Shown in pieces: positions 20,861-22,566 of a DNA stretch of 22,566 nt. Within the stretch, counting starts at the first letter, position 1. Each line of letters starts with the position of its first letter. Source of the DNA: a virus; IMG/VR virus record IMGVR_UViG_3300032177_000076, positions 1 through 22,566 of that record; one strand, given 5' to 3'. A program made the position numbers and the translations under genes. The notes beneath the pieces are model-generated. The model did no database searches and was not told the DNA's origin. It saw nothing but the letters and a program-made list of their open reading frames with translations.

Positions 20861-20902
20861 CGATAAACACCATCCATTGGCGGGGATAGAGGAGGTTGTC
20901 GT

Positions 20903-21394
20903 TTAGCTTTTCTTGGAGGGGCTATCTCTTTTTTTTAGGTAAAAGGTGATCTCGGCCAGATGATTGATTATCGAACCGAAAGCGAACAGGACCATAGAGA
21001 GCGAGAATGCAAAAAAGAAAAAGATGCCCGACAGGCCCAATGCAAGAAGAATGCCGGCAATTAAAATGATCACGGCGAGTAGGTGGAACCAGTTGCCGGG
21101 TGAGGCAGCGGATAAACGGTTGAGCCCGGGGACGGTGTTGAAGTGAAGACAGCGAGGGCAGGGGTAGAGTTTGCCAGCAAGGGATTCGGGGGCATTTATT
21201 ACCCCGTTGCATCGCTCACACAAGAACTTGATTTTGGGGGAGTTATCAGATGGGGGCACGGTTGGGTGGAGGATACTGTCAGGGTTGGGGACCTTTTCGT
21301 GCAACTTACATTTAGGGCACTGGATGGCCTGGCCGGCCATAGAATCGGGGGCCTCAAGGGGTTCTGAGCACTTGGTGCATCTGAAGTTTATCAA
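20903..21394 (-). CDS. Double zinc-ribbon membrane protein
   Basis: A 163-aa protein with two zinc ribbons, C6/C9...C26/C29 and C59/C62...C79/C82, each of the form F.C..C...(L/I).AP.S.AG....CP.C. They are followed by two membrane segments at ~102-143. This architecture is common in planctomycete genomes, function unknown. The start is TTG at 21394, chosen because it overlaps the TGA of the preceding gene (TTGA), implying translational coupling, and because the first ribbon begins immediately. It may be host DNA or a phage cargo gene. Confidence 0.8.
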   Translation of the reverse strand: MINFRCTKCSEPLEAPDSMAGQAIQCPKCKLHEKVPNPDSILHPTVPPSDNSPKIKFLCERCNGVINAPESLAGKLYPCPRCLHFNTVPGLNRLSAASPGNWFHLLAVIILIAGILLALGLSGIFFFFAFSLSMVLFAFGSIINHLAEITFYLKKRDSPSKKS

Positions 21395-21588
21395 TAGATT
21401 TTCCCCGGGAAATTGGGGTTTATATTTGGCAGGCCGACGGCCTTGCGGGCGGCCTCGACGGAGCGATAGTCGGCGATGAGCCGATCCCGGGCATCGAGGG
21501 TCTCCAAGAGGGTAAGGAGATATTCCCGCCAGGGTGAAGGGGCATCATGGGCCTGTTGCCTGATATTATCGATAACTTGTGAATCCAT
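21391..21588 (-). CDS. Small helical protein, function unknown
   Basis: A 65-aa, mostly helical protein, MDSQVIDNIRQQAHDAPS then WREYLLTLLETLDARDRLI. No family recognised. Its stop overlaps the start of the zinc-ribbon gene, so the two form an operon. AGGA lies about 13 nt before the ATG, a long spacing. Its first 15 bases are nearly the same as those of a plus-strand frame beginning at 21730. Confidence 0.6.
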   Translation of the reverse strand: MDSQVIDNIRQQAHDAPSPWREYLLTLLETLDARDRLIADYRSVEAARKAVGLPNINPNFPGKIY

Positions 21589-21729
21589 TAGTCTAAATTA
21601 TCCTCAAAAAACGCTTTACATCAAGTTTTATTTTGGTATTATCTTTAACATACGGGCGGAACCGACTGAGGTCCAATGGGGACACGTCAAACCTAAACCT
21701 GGAGTTTCCAAATAGTTAGAGGTGTCGTT

Positions 21730-21918
21730 ATGGATTCTCAAGTGCATTTTTCTGCTAATATAAGTCTAATTGGAATCGAGACAATCATTCTGGATTATGC
21801 CCGTTATAATTCAAAAATACTCAATCCTTTTGACCTTGCTTACTCTTTTGGTGTTTCGCAAGGGCTTGGCCAGCTTTACGGCCATCCTCAATCCTTGTGT
21901 CCACAATCTGATGAATAA
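21730..21918 (+). CDS. Doubtful small frame with good ribosome binding site
   Basis: A 62-aa frame beginning MDSQVHFSANIS with AGAGGTG 5 nt upstream. Its second half lies antisense to the end of the 99-aa gene at 21821-22120, which is better supported. It could be a short real gene, or a fossil of the same gene start used at 21588 on the other strand. No family recognised. Confidence 0.3.
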   Translation: MDSQVHFSANISLIGIETIILDYARYNSKILNPFDLAYSFGVSQGLGQLYGHPQSLCPQSDE

Positions 21919-22120
21919 GCTCAATAAAAGCTATTTCGGATAGTGACCGGTTCATAAGTCGTGCTTGAATTTCTTCCGGAAGGCTTGTCCATAGTCGAAC
22001 GGCGGCCGCTAATGCTGATTTTTTTACCTGCCCACGGGTGTCCGCTTGACTTGTAAAAGCATCGACTATTTCAGAATCCATCATTCCGCCTAAATTTTTT
22101 TTGGAAATTTTCTGCTGCAT
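21821..22120 (-). CDS. Probable ribbon-helix-helix-type regulator
   Basis: A 99-aa protein. The central part (QVKKSALAAAVRLWTSLPEEIQARLM) resembles the helix pair of small RHH proteins or related DNA-binding proteins in which a segment S(A/L)xxA(V/A)xLWxSLPxE follows a short strand. The C-terminus is basic and helical. The start is uncertain: the ATG at 22120 has no Shine-Dalgarno, and internal ATGs near 22084 follow AGGCGGA. It is transcribed divergently from the RHH-like gene at 22263. Confidence 0.55.
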   Translation of the reverse strand: MQQKISKKNLGGMMDSEIVDAFTSQADTRGQVKKSALAAAVRLWTSLPEEIQARLMNRSLSEIAFIELIHQIVDTRIEDGRKAGQALAKHQKSKQGQKD

Positions 22121-22170
22121 AACATCATTTTTAACAATAACTTACGGGTATTCAAAAACATTCCGCTATA

Positions 22171-22250
22171 TTTTTCTGTAGAATAATATTGACAAACGCC
22201 GAAATCTCCTGTATATTTCTGTATTAGACAAGTGTAAACTACAGTAATTA
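22171..22250. promoter_or_regulatory. Repeated CTGTA operator-like boxes
   Basis: CTGTA occurs at 22176, 22209 and 22219, with the inverted form TACAG at 22240. The 22209 and 22219 boxes are 10 bp apart and the inverted box starts 21 bp later, so several lie on one helical face, overlapping the promoter at 22189-22217. RHH repressors such as Arc/MetJ bind phased boxes of this kind. Confidence 0.45.
22189..22217 (+). promoter_or_regulatory. Sigma70-type promoter
   Basis: TTGACA (22189-22194) and TATATT (22212-22217) with a 17-bp spacer, 46 bp before the ATG at 22263. It is the second near-consensus promoter in the right-hand region. Confidence 0.65.
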
Positions 22251-22262
22251 GGAGTTTCAGAT

Positions 22263-22451
22263 ATGCCAAACATTTATGTCACTGACACAACTCGCAAAAA
22301 GTTGAATTATTTAACGCGGATCGAAAGACGATCATTAAGCCTTCAGATTGACTTCCTTTGCGACGCGAGGCTGAAACAGTTAGATATCCAGAAACAGGAT
22401 AACCCGTTAAATAATGCCAACATCCAAAAGTCTCAGTCAGCGACTGGCTGA
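22263..22451 (+). CDS. Ribbon-helix-helix-like small regulator
   Basis: A 62-aa protein. MPNIYVTDTTRKKLNYLTRIERRSLSLQIDFLCDARL follows the RHH plan: a short N-terminal strand (NIYVTD), helix 1 (TTRKKLNYLTRI), a turn with RSL, and helix 2 (LSLQIDFLCDARLKQL), with a polar C-terminal tail. It probably binds DNA as a dimer, and the CTGTA boxes in its own promoter are candidate operators. AGGAG lies about 8 nt before the ATG. Confidence 0.7.
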   Translation: MPNIYVTDTTRKKLNYLTRIERRSLSLQIDFLCDARLKQLDIQKQDNPLNNANIQKSQSATG

Positions 22452-22475
22452 TGTTTATAAATAGGAGCAACTGCC

Positions 22476-22566
22476 ATGAACGATCGACATATAGTAGCCG
22501 TACAATTTCAAGCCGACCAAATCACCTGGATGCAGAAGGTTGCTAAGGAGACGTTCAGGATGCGTG
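22476..22566 (+). CDS. 5' part of a gene cut by the window end; RHH-like start
   Basis: ATG at 22476 with AGGAG 8 nt upstream opens a frame (MNDRHIVAVQFQADQITWMQ...) that runs off the window after 30 codons. The strand-helix beginning resembles another ribbon-helix-helix protein. It follows the RHH-like gene by 24 bp, so probably the same operon. Confidence 0.6.
   Translation, partial: MNDRHIVAVQFQADQITWMQKVAKETFRMR

Overview
The window is most of a tailed-phage genome, either a prophage or a phage contig. The probable host lineage is Planctomycetota or a close relative. That host call is an inference: the right-hand flank carries a two-zinc-ribbon membrane protein of a style common in planctomycete genomes, the DNA is moderately GC-rich, and dispersed ATTCCCGC-TTTC-GCGGGAAT hairpin elements are present. 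No integrase, MuA-type transposase, tRNA, rRNA or CRISPR array is visible, so neither the integration mode nor the phage ends can be fixed from here.

Layout. Positions 1-554 hold no convincing gene, but contain a G-rich tract, short direct repeats and a hairpin/terminator-like end. From about 555 to 19913 all genes lie on the minus strand, so the functional order runs right to left. It begins with a CsrA-like regulator and a lipoprotein that may belong to a lysis set. A Mu-type packaging block follows: DUF2730/gp25-like, gp26-like winged helix, DUF3486/gp27-like small terminase and gp28-like large terminase. Next comes an HK97-type head block: a portal fused to a MuF domain, a prohead protease and the major capsid protein. 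After that are a candidate decoration protein, a coiled-coil protein, a gp6-like connector with an extra N-terminal beta domain, a gpG/gp10-like protein, a gp37-like terminator candidate, the tail tube, a short tape measure, two distal tail proteins, a C5 DNA methyltransferase, a His/Trp-repeat tail protein, a small membrane protein and an HNH endonuclease.

The region 19914-20305 is a control region. To its right lie two plus-strand small genes with nearly identical leaders (the second is an HTH protein), a minus-strand pair (zinc ribbon plus a 65-aa protein), and a divergent pair of small ribbon-helix-helix-like regulators flanking a promoter with repeated CTGTA boxes. A final gene runs off the window.

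The most interesting signal is a possible phage-borne post-transcriptional circuit. The CsrA-like gene has its own Shine-Dalgarno GGA in a hairpin loop (GUAC-AUGGAG-GUAC), very like the known CsrA target, with a second loop GGA upstream. The same architecture, a short perfect stem with GGA in a 4-6 nt loop covering the Shine-Dalgarno, recurs at the adjacent lipoprotein gene, the tail-tube gene and the His/Trp-repeat tail gene. Second in interest are the mosaic of Mu-type packaging and HK97-type head genes with a portal-MuF fusion, and a tail-gene start that was copied together with dispersed hairpin repeats.
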